Below are positions 7,720 to 16,279 of a stretch of DNA of 64,000 nucleotides, one piece after another. How positions within the stretch are numbered: the stretch's first letter is position 1; the number at the start of each line of letters is the position of its first letter. Source of the DNA: Chitinophagaceae bacterium UBA7600. Lineage in GTDB: Bacteria > Bacteroidota > Bacteroidia > Chitinophagales > Chitinophagaceae. Location of the stretch: NCBI GenBank assembly GCA_002478885.1, contig DLKC01000026.1, positions 138,299 to 202,298 of the forward strand, in the 5' to 3' direction. The translations under genes were made by a program, and so were the position numbers. The notes beneath the pieces were generated by a model. The model saw nothing but the letters and a program-made list of their open reading frames with translations, made no database searches and had not been told where the DNA came from.

Positions 7720-8825
7720 TGGAAGACAAACTTTTACTGGAAACTATTGAGCGCTACCTTGGCGGTACAATGCTTGCCGAAGAAAAGGCATGGTTCGAGC
7801 AGCTGAGGAAAAACACCCCTGAGATTGATCAGATGGTTGTTGAGCATAGAATATTTCTTCACCAGATCGAAGAGTTCGGTATGGTGCAGAAAATCAAACA
7901 TACACTCCATAACACTCATAAAACATTGGTTGAAAAAGCCGATATCAACGAGGGTGGTTCCGTTTCAACAAGAGGTCGTGTTGTTCAGTTTTACAATAAA
8001 TACAAAAAAGTTACGGCTATTGCAGCCTCTATTGCAGGCCTCACGGCTTTAGTGATCAGTGGCCTTGTTGCTTATTTTTCGCCCGCTGTCAATAACGACC
8101 AGATCGAGTTGTTGGGCAAAAAGATTGAACAGGTTACAAGAACGCAGCAGGCGCAGGGTGCCAGGCTGAATGAGGTGGATTCGAAAATTCCGAAAGATGC
8201 AACTGTTACGGCTGGTGGCACAGCATTCATGATCGATGGTAAAGGGTTTCTTATTACCAACGCCCATGTTGTAAAGGGGTCCGGCACCATCGTGGTGAAC
8301 AGGAACGGTCAGGAATTTAACGCCAAAATAATTAATATTGACCATGAACGTGACCTGGCAATTCTAAAAATACAGGACGAAGATTTTAAGCCACTGGGTA
8401 ATTTGCCTTACGGTATAAAAAAATCGAGCGTAGATCTTGGCGAAGAATTGTATACCCTTGGCTATCCAAGAGAAGAGATTGTGTACAGCATGGGTTACCT
8501 GAGTGCACAGTCTGGCCGCGATGGCGATACAAGCAGCTGCCAGATCTCACTTAGCGCTAACCCGGGAAACTCCGGCGGGCCTGTATTTAACAAAAATGGG
8601 GAGATCGTTGGTATCATCAGTAAAAAAGAGACAAAAGCAGAAGGCGTCGTTTATGCCATTAAATCAAAAGGTATCTTTAAGATGATTGATGAGTTGAAAG
8701 AAAGCGACACTTCTGTGCAGAAGATCAAACTCCCATCTTCTTCAAAACTCAAGGGTATGGGCAGAACAGACCAGGTTAAAGAGGTGGAAGATTTTGTTTT
8801 CCAGGTAAAAGCTTACCAGAATTAA
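7719..8825 (+). CDS. Membrane-anchored trypsin-like (HtrA/S1C) protease with N-terminal anti-sigma-like region
   Basis: A 368-residue bitopic membrane protein. Residues 1-96 are cytoplasmic by charge and contain a helical ERYLGGTMLAEEKAWF segment like the N-terminus of non-zinc anti-sigma factors; there is no HxxxCxxC. One transmembrane helix spans about 98-120, followed by a short coiled linker (126-155) and a trypsin-like protease domain with His183 (TNAHVV), Asp212 (HERDLAIL) and Ser285 (GNSGGPV), the HtrA triad. No PDZ domain follows. The gene overlaps the sigma-factor gene by one base. Known sigma/anti-sigma systems use separate site-1 proteases; here the protease appears fused to the putative sigma-holding domain. 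That role is inference; the protease assignment is firm. Confidence 0.88.
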   Translation: MEDKLLLETIERYLGGTMLAEEKAWFEQLRKNTPEIDQMVVEHRIFLHQIEEFGMVQKIKHTLHNTHKTLVEKADINEGGSVSTRGRVVQFYNKYKKVTAIAASIAGLTALVISGLVAYFSPAVNNDQIELLGKKIEQVTRTQQAQGARLNEVDSKIPKDATVTAGGTAFMIDGKGFLITNAHVVKGSGTIVVNRNGQEFNAKIINIDHERDLAILKIQDEDFKPLGNLPYGIKKSSVDLGEELYTLGYPREEIVYSMGYLSAQSGRDGDTSSCQISLSANPGNSGGPVFNKNGEIVGIISKKETKAEGVVYAIKSKGIFKMIDELKESDTSVQKIKLPSSSKLKGMGRTDQVKEVEDFVFQVKAYQN

Positions 8826-8853
8826 TGCGCACAGTTGGTTTAGGTTAATATAG

Positions 8854-8879
8854 GGCCCGGGTTATTCCGGGTCTTTTTT
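8854..8879 (+). terminator. Terminator of the sigma-protease operon
   Basis: The stem 8854-8860 with 8867-8873 (GGCCCGG/CCGGGTC, one G-U pair, 6-nt loop) is followed by six T residues. It sits 29 bp past the stop codon. Confidence 0.85.
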
Positions 8880-9416
8880 ATTTGTCCGGGCCCTGACTTG
8901 GAAGGGGATTTACCGGAAGTTAATGGTAGGGGAACCAATCCTGCAAGCTATGGAATTGACCTCAACTCAGCGGACGACACATTCGGCCGAATTCCACGTT
9001 TGGTTAACCGGCTCCACTACCTTCGCAACATCCTTGCATACACCCGGCAAAGAACCATGCCTGCAAGGTAATAATAACTATAAGGCAGCCTTGCCCGCCC
9101 TCAAACTAAAAGTAGGGAACCAATCCGCGCATTACAATGGATATATCAGCAAAAAGATGGGAGAACACCCCCGGGCAATCCTATGCCCGGAGTAGGAATG
9201 GTGGTACCAAAGCGTACTTAAAGCCGTAGTAAAAGCGCACATAAAGCGCAAATAGAGCGTATAGCAAAATAGAGAAAGCCTCTCCCGGATATGGTAAGGC
9301 CTGTGCTGGCAGCCTGTTATCCATGGCCATCCGGCCTGAATTTTCAAAAGAGATTTACAACCGCAATGCTTTTTAATGACTAAATTGTTGCATTAATACG
9401 CTCCAAACCGATTGCC
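8880..9416. other. 537-bp gap without a supported gene
   Basis: A 90-codon open frame at 8923-9195 has no recognisable domain, signal sequence or ribosome-binding region, so I do not call it. The gap contains a 12-bp direct repeat GGGAACCAATCC at 8930-8941 and 9115-9126, and an inverted repeat CCTTGCA/TGCAAGG around 9031-9068. The last part must hold the promoter of the transporter gene. It may be eroded coding DNA. Confidence 0.4.
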
Positions 9417-10682
9417 ATGCATAACTGGAAGATTAAGCTTTCGCTTTTCATCAATTATTACGTTTTTGCCATTTTATTAAACAGTTCGGGCATCGCTATT
9501 CTGCAGGTGCAGAATAATTTTGCCGTTACTGAAAAAGACGCGGCATGGATCGACCCTTGCAAAGATATTAGTATCGCTGTAGTTTCCTTTCTTGTTTCAT
9601 CCTATATCACGAGGTTTGGTTACCGGCGCGCAATGCTTACCGCGCTGGGTTTGATCTCCGCAGTGTGCTTTATTGTTCCGAATGCACCTGGTTTTCTCGC
9701 TGTGAAACTGCTGTTTGTAGCGGTCGGGAGCTGCTTTGCTTTGATAAAGATGAGTGTTTACAGCACGATCGGCATCATCACGAAAGACTCAAAAGAACAC
9801 ATCAGCTTTATGAATTTTATCGAATCGTTTTTCATGGTCGGCAATCTTACCCTGTATTTTATTTTCAGCTCGTTTGTTGACAGCAATAACCCGCAATCGA
9901 CCTCATGGTTAAATGCCTACTATTTGATCGGCGGTTTATCCCTCCTGGCATTTTTGTTATTGTTATCATCAGCACTCGATGAATCTTCAGCAAAACCAAC
10001 TACCGAAAAACCACTTACTGCTGAATTTTCCGAGATGTTCAAGCTCGCCGCACAGCCAATTGTACTGGCATTTATTTTCTCGGCTTTCATTTACGTGCTG
10101 ATAGAACAAAGCATTCAGAATTTCCTACCCACATTCAATAACAAAGTATTGCTGCTGCCTGCAGCGTTAAGTATTCAAATGGGCAGTATCCTGGCAGGCT
10201 CTACAGCAACGGGCAGGTTTCTGGCAGGCCTCATTCTGAAAAAGCTAAACTGGTTTTATGTGTTAATAGGTTGTCTTTTATGCGCGGCAGCCCTTGTGCT
10301 CGTTGCAATGCCGCTGGCACAAGATGTTACAGCAACCAACGCCACAGGCTGGCTTGATGCACCGGCAGCAGCTTATATTTTCCCGTTGATCGGGCTGATT
10401 CTCGCACCGGTTTATCCGGCTATCAACTCTGTAATACTTACATCGCTGCCTAAACCCAAGCACGGCCTGATGTCGGGATTAATCATCATTTTTTCCGCAT
10501 TGGGTGGCACCACAGGCTCGCTGATTACCGGGTACATCTTTCATGAATACAGCGGGCAAACAGCCTTTTACTTTACCCTTGTCCCGATCACCTTGCTGAT
10601 CATTTGCCTGGTCATATTTAAACGCCTGCAAAAAAACACGGCAACAAACGTCGATTTTGATATGAGCAAAGCCGGGCATTGA
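9417..10682 (+). CDS. MFS transporter
   Basis: A 421-residue, roughly 12-helix inner-membrane protein of the major facilitator superfamily. The charged loop between helices 2 and 3 (TRFGYRRAML, about residues 65-75) is the MFS signature A region, and the protein divides into two six-helix halves around a polar loop near residues 183-205 (DESSAKPTTEKPLTAE). The C-terminal half has the PVYPAINSVILTSLPKPKHG segment, seen in sugar-type MFS carriers. The gene lies 127 bp upstream of the trehalase gene on the same strand, so uptake of trehalose or its product glucose is a reasonable guess, but no residue proves the substrate. Confidence 0.85.
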   Translation: MHNWKIKLSLFINYYVFAILLNSSGIAILQVQNNFAVTEKDAAWIDPCKDISIAVVSFLVSSYITRFGYRRAMLTALGLISAVCFIVPNAPGFLAVKLLFVAVGSCFALIKMSVYSTIGIITKDSKEHISFMNFIESFFMVGNLTLYFIFSSFVDSNNPQSTSWLNAYYLIGGLSLLAFLLLLSSALDESSAKPTTEKPLTAEFSEMFKLAAQPIVLAFIFSAFIYVLIEQSIQNFLPTFNNKVLLLPAALSIQMGSILAGSTATGRFLAGLILKKLNWFYVLIGCLLCAAALVLVAMPLAQDVTATNATGWLDAPAAAYIFPLIGLILAPVYPAINSVILTSLPKPKHGLMSGLIIIFSALGGTTGSLITGYIFHEYSGQTAFYFTLVPITLLIICLVIFKRLQKNTATNVDFDMSKAGH

Positions 10683-10809
10683 TTTTTGTGCCCCGGCAGG
10701 AAATGATAGCAGGCAGCAAACAAAATGCGCCTCTTGTGGCAGCGAAGTATTAATGTGTGCCTTATCTTGCTTCAGAATTCAGGAAAATACTTAACCCCCT
10801 ATTTGGACT

Positions 10810-12300
10810 ATGGCTTCAATGGAAATTTTTGAAATGGGAGAGCTCTTCGAAAGAGTTCAGATGGAACAGGTGTATGTGGATGGAAAGACTTTCCCTGATT
10901 GTTTGCCCAAAAAAGAGATCGAGTCGATTGTTATTGCATACGATACAAGGAAGGCAAAACCGGGTTTTGATCTAAGCGAATTTGTTCACGAAAACTTTAC
11001 CGAACCAAAGGCAATCGCATCCGGTTACGAAAGCGACGTTGCCAAACCGTTAAACGAGCATATCACAGATCTCTGGCCTGTGCTTACCAGGAAGCCAAAC
11101 AAAGAAAAAAGTTCGCTTATACCTTTACCCAGGCCATATATCGTTCCTGGAGGCAGGTTTCGGGAAATCTATTACTGGGACAGTTATTTTACCATGCTTG
11201 GTTTGCAGGTTTCAAAACGGGTCGACATGATCGAAAATATGGTGAATAACTTCGCCTACCTGATCGACAAAATCGGCTACATACCGAATGGAAACCGCAG
11301 TTACTACAAGGGCCGTTCCCAGCCCCCGTTTTTCTCCTTAATGGTGAAGCTGCTGGCAGAAGAAAAAGCAGATGACGTACTGATAAAATACCTGCCCCAA
11401 CTAGAAAAAGAATACGAGTTCTGGATGCAAGGAGCGGAAAGACTTGATATAACAAATAAGTCAGTTCACCGCGTAGTACTTATGAATGATGGTTCTGTAC
11501 TTAATCGCTATTGGGATGAAAATACAGCTCCGCGGCCTGAATCGTACAGGGAAGATGTTGAACTGGCAGCAAATGCAGCTGACAAAGAAGCCATGTACCG
11601 GCATATCCGGGCTGCTGCTGAAAGCGGTTGGGATTTCAGCAGCCGCTGGTTCAAAGAAGCCAACGAGTTTTCAACTATTCACACCACAGATATAGTTCCG
11701 GTTGACCTCAATTGCCTGTTACTTTTTCTCGAACAAACACTCGCCGAAGTTTACAAGTTGACCAACAACAAAGCAATCGCCGACAGGTACACAAAAGCAG
11801 CCCGGCTGCGCACTTCAGCTATAAAAGAATATTGCTGGAATGAAAGCAAAAAATTCTTCTTCGATTACGATTTTAAAGAACAAAAACAAAAGGAACACTT
11901 TACCCTTGCTGCAACCTTTCCGCTATATTTCAGGGTTGCATCCCAGGCACAGGCAGAACACGTGGCTTCCACTATTCACAGCCAGTTCTTTAAAGAGGGC
12001 GGACTCATTACAACACTGTCAGCTACTCCGCAGCAATGGGATGCACCAAATGGCTGGGCACCTTTGCAATGGATTGCAGTGGCCGGTTTAATGAACTATG
12101 GCATGTTTCACCTGGCTGGTGCCATTACTTCAAAATGGATAGCACTAAATAAAAAAGTATATAAAGCTACCGGCAAAATGATGGAGAAATATAATGTAGC
12201 TGATACTGGCCTGATGGCCGGGGGAGGCGAATACCCCTCGCAGGACGGTTTTGGTTGGACCAATGGTGTCTTATTAAAAATGATGAGCATTTATTATTAA
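10810..12300 (+). CDS. treF: Trehalase, GH37
   Basis: A 496-residue glycoside hydrolase family 37 enzyme that splits alpha,alpha-trehalose into two glucose molecules. Both family signatures are present: PGGRFREIYYWDSYFT (113-128) and QWDAPNGWAPLQ (409-420). The general acid is Asp275 (ESGWDFSSRW) and the base is Glu474 in the GGGEYPSQDGFGWTNG block. There is no signal peptide, so it is cytoplasmic like E. coli TreF; TreA-type enzymes carry one. Sitting after the MFS gene suggests import followed by hydrolysis of trehalose. A closely placed second ATG at residue 4 cannot be excluded as the start. Confidence 0.94.
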   Translation: MASMEIFEMGELFERVQMEQVYVDGKTFPDCLPKKEIESIVIAYDTRKAKPGFDLSEFVHENFTEPKAIASGYESDVAKPLNEHITDLWPVLTRKPNKEKSSLIPLPRPYIVPGGRFREIYYWDSYFTMLGLQVSKRVDMIENMVNNFAYLIDKIGYIPNGNRSYYKGRSQPPFFSLMVKLLAEEKADDVLIKYLPQLEKEYEFWMQGAERLDITNKSVHRVVLMNDGSVLNRYWDENTAPRPESYREDVELAANAADKEAMYRHIRAAAESGWDFSSRWFKEANEFSTIHTTDIVPVDLNCLLLFLEQTLAEVYKLTNNKAIADRYTKAARLRTSAIKEYCWNESKKFFFDYDFKEQKQKEHFTLAATFPLYFRVASQAQAEHVASTIHSQFFKEGGLITTLSATPQQWDAPNGWAPLQWIAVAGLMNYGMFHLAGAITSKWIALNKKVYKATGKMMEKYNVADTGLMAGGGEYPSQDGFGWTNGVLLKMMSIYY

Positions 12301-12383
12301 CAACTCAGGTCTCTGTTATGGAATCAAAATAATACATATTGGGAAACCCGCACTAAACGCTGCCCATATATACCGAGCTGGTT

Positions 12384-13412
12384 ATGCTGAAAACCATTAT
12401 CTATTGCATACTCTTTTCCTTTATCACCGCTTGCTCCGTCAGCAAGCCACACCCGGTTAATTACCATTTCGAATCAGCCAATGGCGAGCCCGACTATAGT
12501 AACTTAAATTATTGGGCGGCACACCCCGAAAAGTATGATCCATCGGACAGCATGCCCAAAAAATTAAAGAAGAGTTATAAACCAGATACTACTGCCGACG
12601 TGTTCTTTCTCTACCCTACAAGCTTCCTTGACAAAGATTTCCAATCAGGCTGGAATGCGCGCATCGACGATGAAATCATCAATCGGAAAACCGATCAAAC
12701 AGCTGTGTTATACCAGGCAAGCATTTTTAATAGTGCCGGCCGGGTGTTTGCACCGCGATACCGGCAGGCCAATTATTACTGCTACTTCACTCATGACACA
12801 GCCGCAGCGCTGGCAGCTTTCGATCTCGCATACACGGATATTAAGGCCGCCTTTCAATATTATCTGGACCATTACAACAATGGCAGGCCCATTATTATTG
12901 CATCCCATAGCCAGGGCACTACACACGCAAAACGATTGATGCGCGAATTTTTCGATGGCAAACCCTTACAAAAACAATTGGTCGCTGCTTACCTCGCCGG
13001 GATGCCCGTGCAACCGGATTGGTTTAGCGATATTCCCGCCTGTACCAGCCCTGGCCAAACAGGCTGTTTTTGTAGCTGGCGCACTTTTAAAAAAGGGTAT
13101 ACTGACAGCTTTGTTCAAAAAGAACAATATACTGCGGTGGTCACCAACCCGCTTACCTGGGACAGCAGCAAGCCTTATGCAGACCGTTTCGCCAATAGAG
13201 GCTCCGTGCTATACAAGTTCAAAAAGACTGTCCCTAAAGTTGCCGGTGCAGAAATCCACCAGGGCGTTTTGTGGACCCCAAAACCTCGCTTCTTTGGCAG
13301 TTTTTTATTGAAAACAACAAACTACCATATTGCTGATTACAATTTCTACTACCTGAGCATACGCGAAAATGCGATGGAAAGACTAAAGGCCTACAAAGCA
13401 CACAACAAATAG
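12384..13412 (+). CDS. DUF3089 alpha/beta-hydrolase-like lipoprotein
   Basis: A 342-residue lipoprotein (lipobox ending at Cys17). The conserved DUF3089 features are the NYWAAHPEKYDPSDSMP block (about 42-58), the VFFLYPTSF strand, and IIASHSQGTTHAKRLM (172-187), where Ser176 is the likely nucleophile of an alpha/beta-hydrolase elbow. Close relatives are annotated only as DUF3089 proteins; the substrate is unknown and may be an ester or lipid at the cell envelope. It follows the trehalase gene by 83 bp on the same strand and precedes lipB by 24 bp. Confidence 0.85.
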   Translation: MLKTIIYCILFSFITACSVSKPHPVNYHFESANGEPDYSNLNYWAAHPEKYDPSDSMPKKLKKSYKPDTTADVFFLYPTSFLDKDFQSGWNARIDDEIINRKTDQTAVLYQASIFNSAGRVFAPRYRQANYYCYFTHDTAAALAAFDLAYTDIKAAFQYYLDHYNNGRPIIIASHSQGTTHAKRLMREFFDGKPLQKQLVAAYLAGMPVQPDWFSDIPACTSPGQTGCFCSWRTFKKGYTDSFVQKEQYTAVVTNPLTWDSSKPYADRFANRGSVLYKFKKTVPKVAGAEIHQGVLWTPKPRFFGSFLLKTTNYHIADYNFYYLSIRENAMERLKAYKAHNK

Positions 13413-13422
13413 GTTTGCCTGC

Positions 13423-13430
13423 TAACTTTG
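13423..13430 (+). promoter_or_regulatory. Candidate promoter -7 box of lipB
   Basis: TAACTTTG is an exact TAnnTTTG match 6 bp before the lipB ATG. No TTG lies at the usual distance upstream. If used, transcription would start at or next to the start codon. Confidence 0.35.
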
Positions 13431-13436
13431 CAGGCT

Positions 13437-14117
13437 ATGCTAAAACAGGTACAATTCCAGGACATTGGTTTACGCCCTTACAAAGAAGTGTGGGATTTCC
13501 AGGAGAACCTGCTGGCACAGAACATAAGCGCTAAGCAAAGCGGAACGCCGCCACCCAACTATCTGCTCTTTACTGAACACTACCCTGTTTACACTTTAGG
13601 TAAAAACGGCAACGAGGCAAACATACTCATAAACGAGGCTGAACGCGTAGAAAAAGCTGTTGAATACTATCACATCAACCGCGGCGGCGATATCACTTAC
13701 CACGGCCCCGGCCAAATTGTGGGATATCCGGTCATTGATCTCGATCAGTTTAAAACCGACCTCGGCTGGTACCTGCGCAGCCTCGAAGAAGTAATTATAC
13801 TTACCATGAATTATTACGGCCTCCACGGCGAACGCAGCAAAGGCGAAACAGGCGTGTGGCTTAATGCATCTGTGAAAGGCAGCGAACGAAAGATTTGCGC
13901 AATGGGCATTCGCTGCAGCCGCTGGATAACCATGCATGGTTTTGCACTTAATGTAAACAACGATCTCTCCTTTTTCAACAACATCATCCCTTGCGGCATA
14001 CAGGATAAAAAAGTTACCTCACTCGCGCAGGAACTTGGCCGCAATATCGACATGAATGAAGTAAAGCAACTGCTGAAAGAGAACTTCGAAACAGTATTCG
14101 GAGCGCAGCTCATTTAA
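13437..14117 (+). CDS. lipB: Octanoyl-[acyl-carrier-protein]:protein N-octanoyltransferase
   Basis: A 226-residue LipB that moves octanoate from ACP to the lipoyl domains of the 2-oxoacid dehydrogenases and the glycine cleavage H protein; LipA then inserts sulfur. Visible signatures are NRGGDITYHGPGQIVGYP (81-98), catalytic Lys152 in ERKICAMGIR, and catalytic Cys186 in IIPCGI. The length and the MLKQVQFQDIGLRPY start are normal, so I place the start at the ATG 13437 rather than an upstream TTG at 13428. It follows the DUF3089 gene closely, but a promoter-like box sits directly before it. Confidence 0.96.
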   Translation: MLKQVQFQDIGLRPYKEVWDFQENLLAQNISAKQSGTPPPNYLLFTEHYPVYTLGKNGNEANILINEAERVEKAVEYYHINRGGDITYHGPGQIVGYPVIDLDQFKTDLGWYLRSLEEVIILTMNYYGLHGERSKGETGVWLNASVKGSERKICAMGIRCSRWITMHGFALNVNNDLSFFNNIIPCGIQDKKVTSLAQELGRNIDMNEVKQLLKENFETVFGAQLI

Positions 14118-14149
14118 CCAACTAAGACGCGTATTTTGACCCCGGCAAC

Positions 14150-14370
14150 AGTATTTCAGGGCGTCGGCTGCTGTGCGACAGTGCTGGCTTATACGGCATC
14201 GCAGACTTTTGCAGCGGCGCAACTACCAGCTTTCAGCAGCCGGTGGCAGATTCACTCGTAGAATGATCAGGTGACTTGCATAAATGAGCGCTTGCTTCAG
14301 GCCTGCTGCGGGCAGCTTTGAAGTACAAGGGTGCGACGCAACAGTTGATGCCCGTTGCACAAAAGCCGGC
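14150..14370. repeat. Decayed reverse arm plus forward copy of the dispersed repeat
   Basis: The stretch 14150-14215 (TGTGCGACAGTGCTGG, then GGCATCGCAGAC) matches the divergent arm near 6.45 kb. A clean forward copy follows, with AAGTACAAGG before the core GTGCGACGCAAC at 14331-14342, then GATGCCC and AGCCGGCTACAAAAG. The pair fills the gap between the convergent lipB and 14384 genes. Confidence 0.6.
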
Positions 14371-14383
14371 TACAAAAGAATCA

Positions 14384-15259
14384 TTAAAAATCGCGCTGAA
14401 GCAGCACCTTATTTCGTTCTTTAAGCTTTTCGTTTTCGTAAAGCTCGAACCTGAACCAGCCTGCGTGGATAAAGTTTGCCTTGTCTATAACCAGGTCGCT
14501 TTCGGGGATATTGTTGATGGTAAACAATTTCTTACCATCCATTTCGAAGAAGCTGATCTTGTATTTTTTTTGTCCGGCTTCGGGCAATTTTAATTGTATA
14601 AACCCGTCTTTATTGGCAATCACGTAAACTGAGGGAACGTAAATATTATCAGGGTTAAAGGGCCTTAACTGAACTTCATCTTTTCCAAGTACGAACAAAG
14701 TATCTTTTGTTGACTTGTTGATGGAATCTTTAAAATGTTTGTAATAACTGTACTCCATTACCGCGAAAACAGAATCCCTGTTTCGCACAGTGATCATACG
14801 CACGGGCGGCGGCTCGTTGTTTATCGCAGCCGGGTTACTTACCGGCTTATTACCGGTTCCGGGGCTGGTATTATTATCGTTGGGCAATTCACCATAAGAC
14901 GGCGTTGCCGACGACGTATCGGGCACAGCATGCCTTGCTGCTGAAAAATAAAATTTGTCGCCAAGCAACACATAAAAGATGCGATAGTAAAAATTGGTGG
15001 GGTACGGCAGCGTGTAAACAAACCCATTCTGAGGCAACTCAGGCGATTCAGTTGAGAAGATAGTTTTATAAAATTTAAGACTGTCGAAACTCACCTGCAC
15101 ATTCAATTGTATAAGACTGTCGCCGTACTTATTTATCCATGATATCCGTGCCTTTGTTTTATTAAGATCAACGACCGAAAAATCGGGCAACGGCTTTTGA
15201 GCTTTCAGCTCGGCACAACAGAGGCAAAAGAAAAATACAGCGGGGAAGATCCTGTTCAT
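14384..15259 (-). CDS. Exported protein of unknown function
   Basis: A 291-residue protein I do not recognise. The start at 15259 is chosen because it gives a clear signal peptide (MNRIFPAVFFFCLCCAELKA); the longer frame would run into the upstream gene. After it come a fibronectin-like stretch (VDLNKTKARISWINKYGDSLIQLNVQVS), a Pro/Asn-rich linker, and a C-terminal beta-rich part with KYKISFFEMDGKKLFTIN and HAGWFRFELYENEKLKERN. The ending resembles a carbohydrate- or cell-surface-type beta-sandwich. Its start codon lies 43 bp past the stop of the PLP enzyme gene, so the two may share a transcript. Confidence 0.7.
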   Translation of the reverse strand: MNRIFPAVFFFCLCCAELKAQKPLPDFSVVDLNKTKARISWINKYGDSLIQLNVQVSFDSLKFYKTIFSTESPELPQNGFVYTLPYPTNFYYRIFYVLLGDKFYFSAARHAVPDTSSATPSYGELPNDNNTSPGTGNKPVSNPAAINNEPPPVRMITVRNRDSVFAVMEYSYYKHFKDSINKSTKDTLFVLGKDEVQLRPFNPDNIYVPSVYVIANKDGFIQLKLPEAGQKKYKISFFEMDGKKLFTINNIPESDLVIDKANFIHAGWFRFELYENEKLKERNKVLLQRDF

Positions 15260-15302
15260 TATATGCTTAAAAGTTGCTGCAAATATATACGGGATAATGC
15301 GA

Positions 15303-16202
15303 TTAAAATGCAAGGGTTTTGTCGGGAAGTGAGCGGTTACCCTGTAATCCACCGCTGTGGATCATTAATATTTTACTGCCAGGAGGTATTAACGATTGGG
15401 TTACCATTTGCTCAACAGCATAAAACGTTTTTGCAGTATAAACAATATCGGTAGGCAGCCTGTGCTGTTCCCATAATTGATTCATATAATGGATCAGTTC
15501 GGGCGGATGTTTCGCATAACCACCAAAATGGTAGTCGTGAAATATATGAAAATTTTTGACCTGTTCCTGTACCGGAAGTAACGATTGTACCTGTTGCTCA
15601 AGGCCAAGATTTCCCTTCATTGCGCTGATCCCGATAACCTGCTGCTTTTGCGTAGAAGCAATAATAAGGCCAGCCATCATTGTACCGGTGCCAACAGCAC
15701 AGGCAATGTGCGTGTACTTGAATGCATGTGGATTATACTGTAAAATTTCCGCTGCGCCTTCGGCGCCGCGAATACCAAAGCCACCTTCATTGACCCAGTA
15801 AACACCGGGTAACTGCTGCATGATAGAAGCCTTATCACTATATATGCTGCGGCTCACAAAGTCGAGCTCCATACCAGCCTCCATGGCTTGTTCAAGGGTT
15901 CTGGAAAGCACCCGCGGCCGCTCTCCCCTGATCACGCCAATGCTCTTTATTCCTGCGTATTTGCTGGCAAAAGCAGTTGCTATAATATGATTGGAATAAG
16001 CCCCGCCAAGTGTGGCAATAGTATCGTAACCTCGTTGTCGTGCATCCTGCAAATAATATTGGAGTTTAAACCATTTGTTGCCACTGACAACCTCATGCAA
16101 AAGATCGATACGCAATATATCAAGTACAGTATCTTTTTTCTCAAGCCAGTTTGCTTCAATCGTTTGCGTATAGATGTTCCCGAATTCCAACGTACCTTTC
16201 AT
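15303..16202 (-). CDS. PLP-dependent D-cysteine desulfhydrase / ACC deaminase family enzyme
   Basis: A 299-residue fold-type II PLP enzyme. Lys43 in VSGNKWFKL would form the Schiff base, and GGAYSNH (66-72) is the usual Ser-Asn-His element that binds the substrate carboxylate in D-cysteine desulfhydrases and ACC deaminases. GTGTMMAGLI (about 170-180) is the phosphate loop, and the SGGLQG end is typical. It could act on D-cysteine, ACC or another small amino acid; the sequence alone does not decide. Cytoplasmic, no signal peptide. Confidence 0.88.
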   Translation of the reverse strand: MKGTLEFGNIYTQTIEANWLEKKDTVLDILRIDLLHEVVSGNKWFKLQYYLQDARQRGYDTIATLGGAYSNHIIATAFASKYAGIKSIGVIRGERPRVLSRTLEQAMEAGMELDFVSRSIYSDKASIMQQLPGVYWVNEGGFGIRGAEGAAEILQYNPHAFKYTHIACAVGTGTMMAGLIIASTQKQQVIGISAMKGNLGLEQQVQSLLPVQEQVKNFHIFHDYHFGGYAKHPPELIHYMNQLWEQHRLPTDIVYTAKTFYAVEQMVTQSLIPPGSKILMIHSGGLQGNRSLPDKTLAF

Positions 16203-16279
16203 GTGTTTTTAATTCACTTGGAAAATTGTGTACTTAATTTGAAACAATTAGTTTCGCAAAAATCTAAAAAACAAACACC

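Noticed and set aside
8923..9195. A 90-codon open frame in the gap after the sigma-protease operon
   Set aside because: No domain, signal sequence, biased composition or visible start region; probably chance or decayed DNA.
14318..14593. Open frame on the plus strand opposite the 14384 gene
   Set aside because: It begins inside a repeat and runs antisense through a gene with a signal peptide and sensible composition on the other strand.
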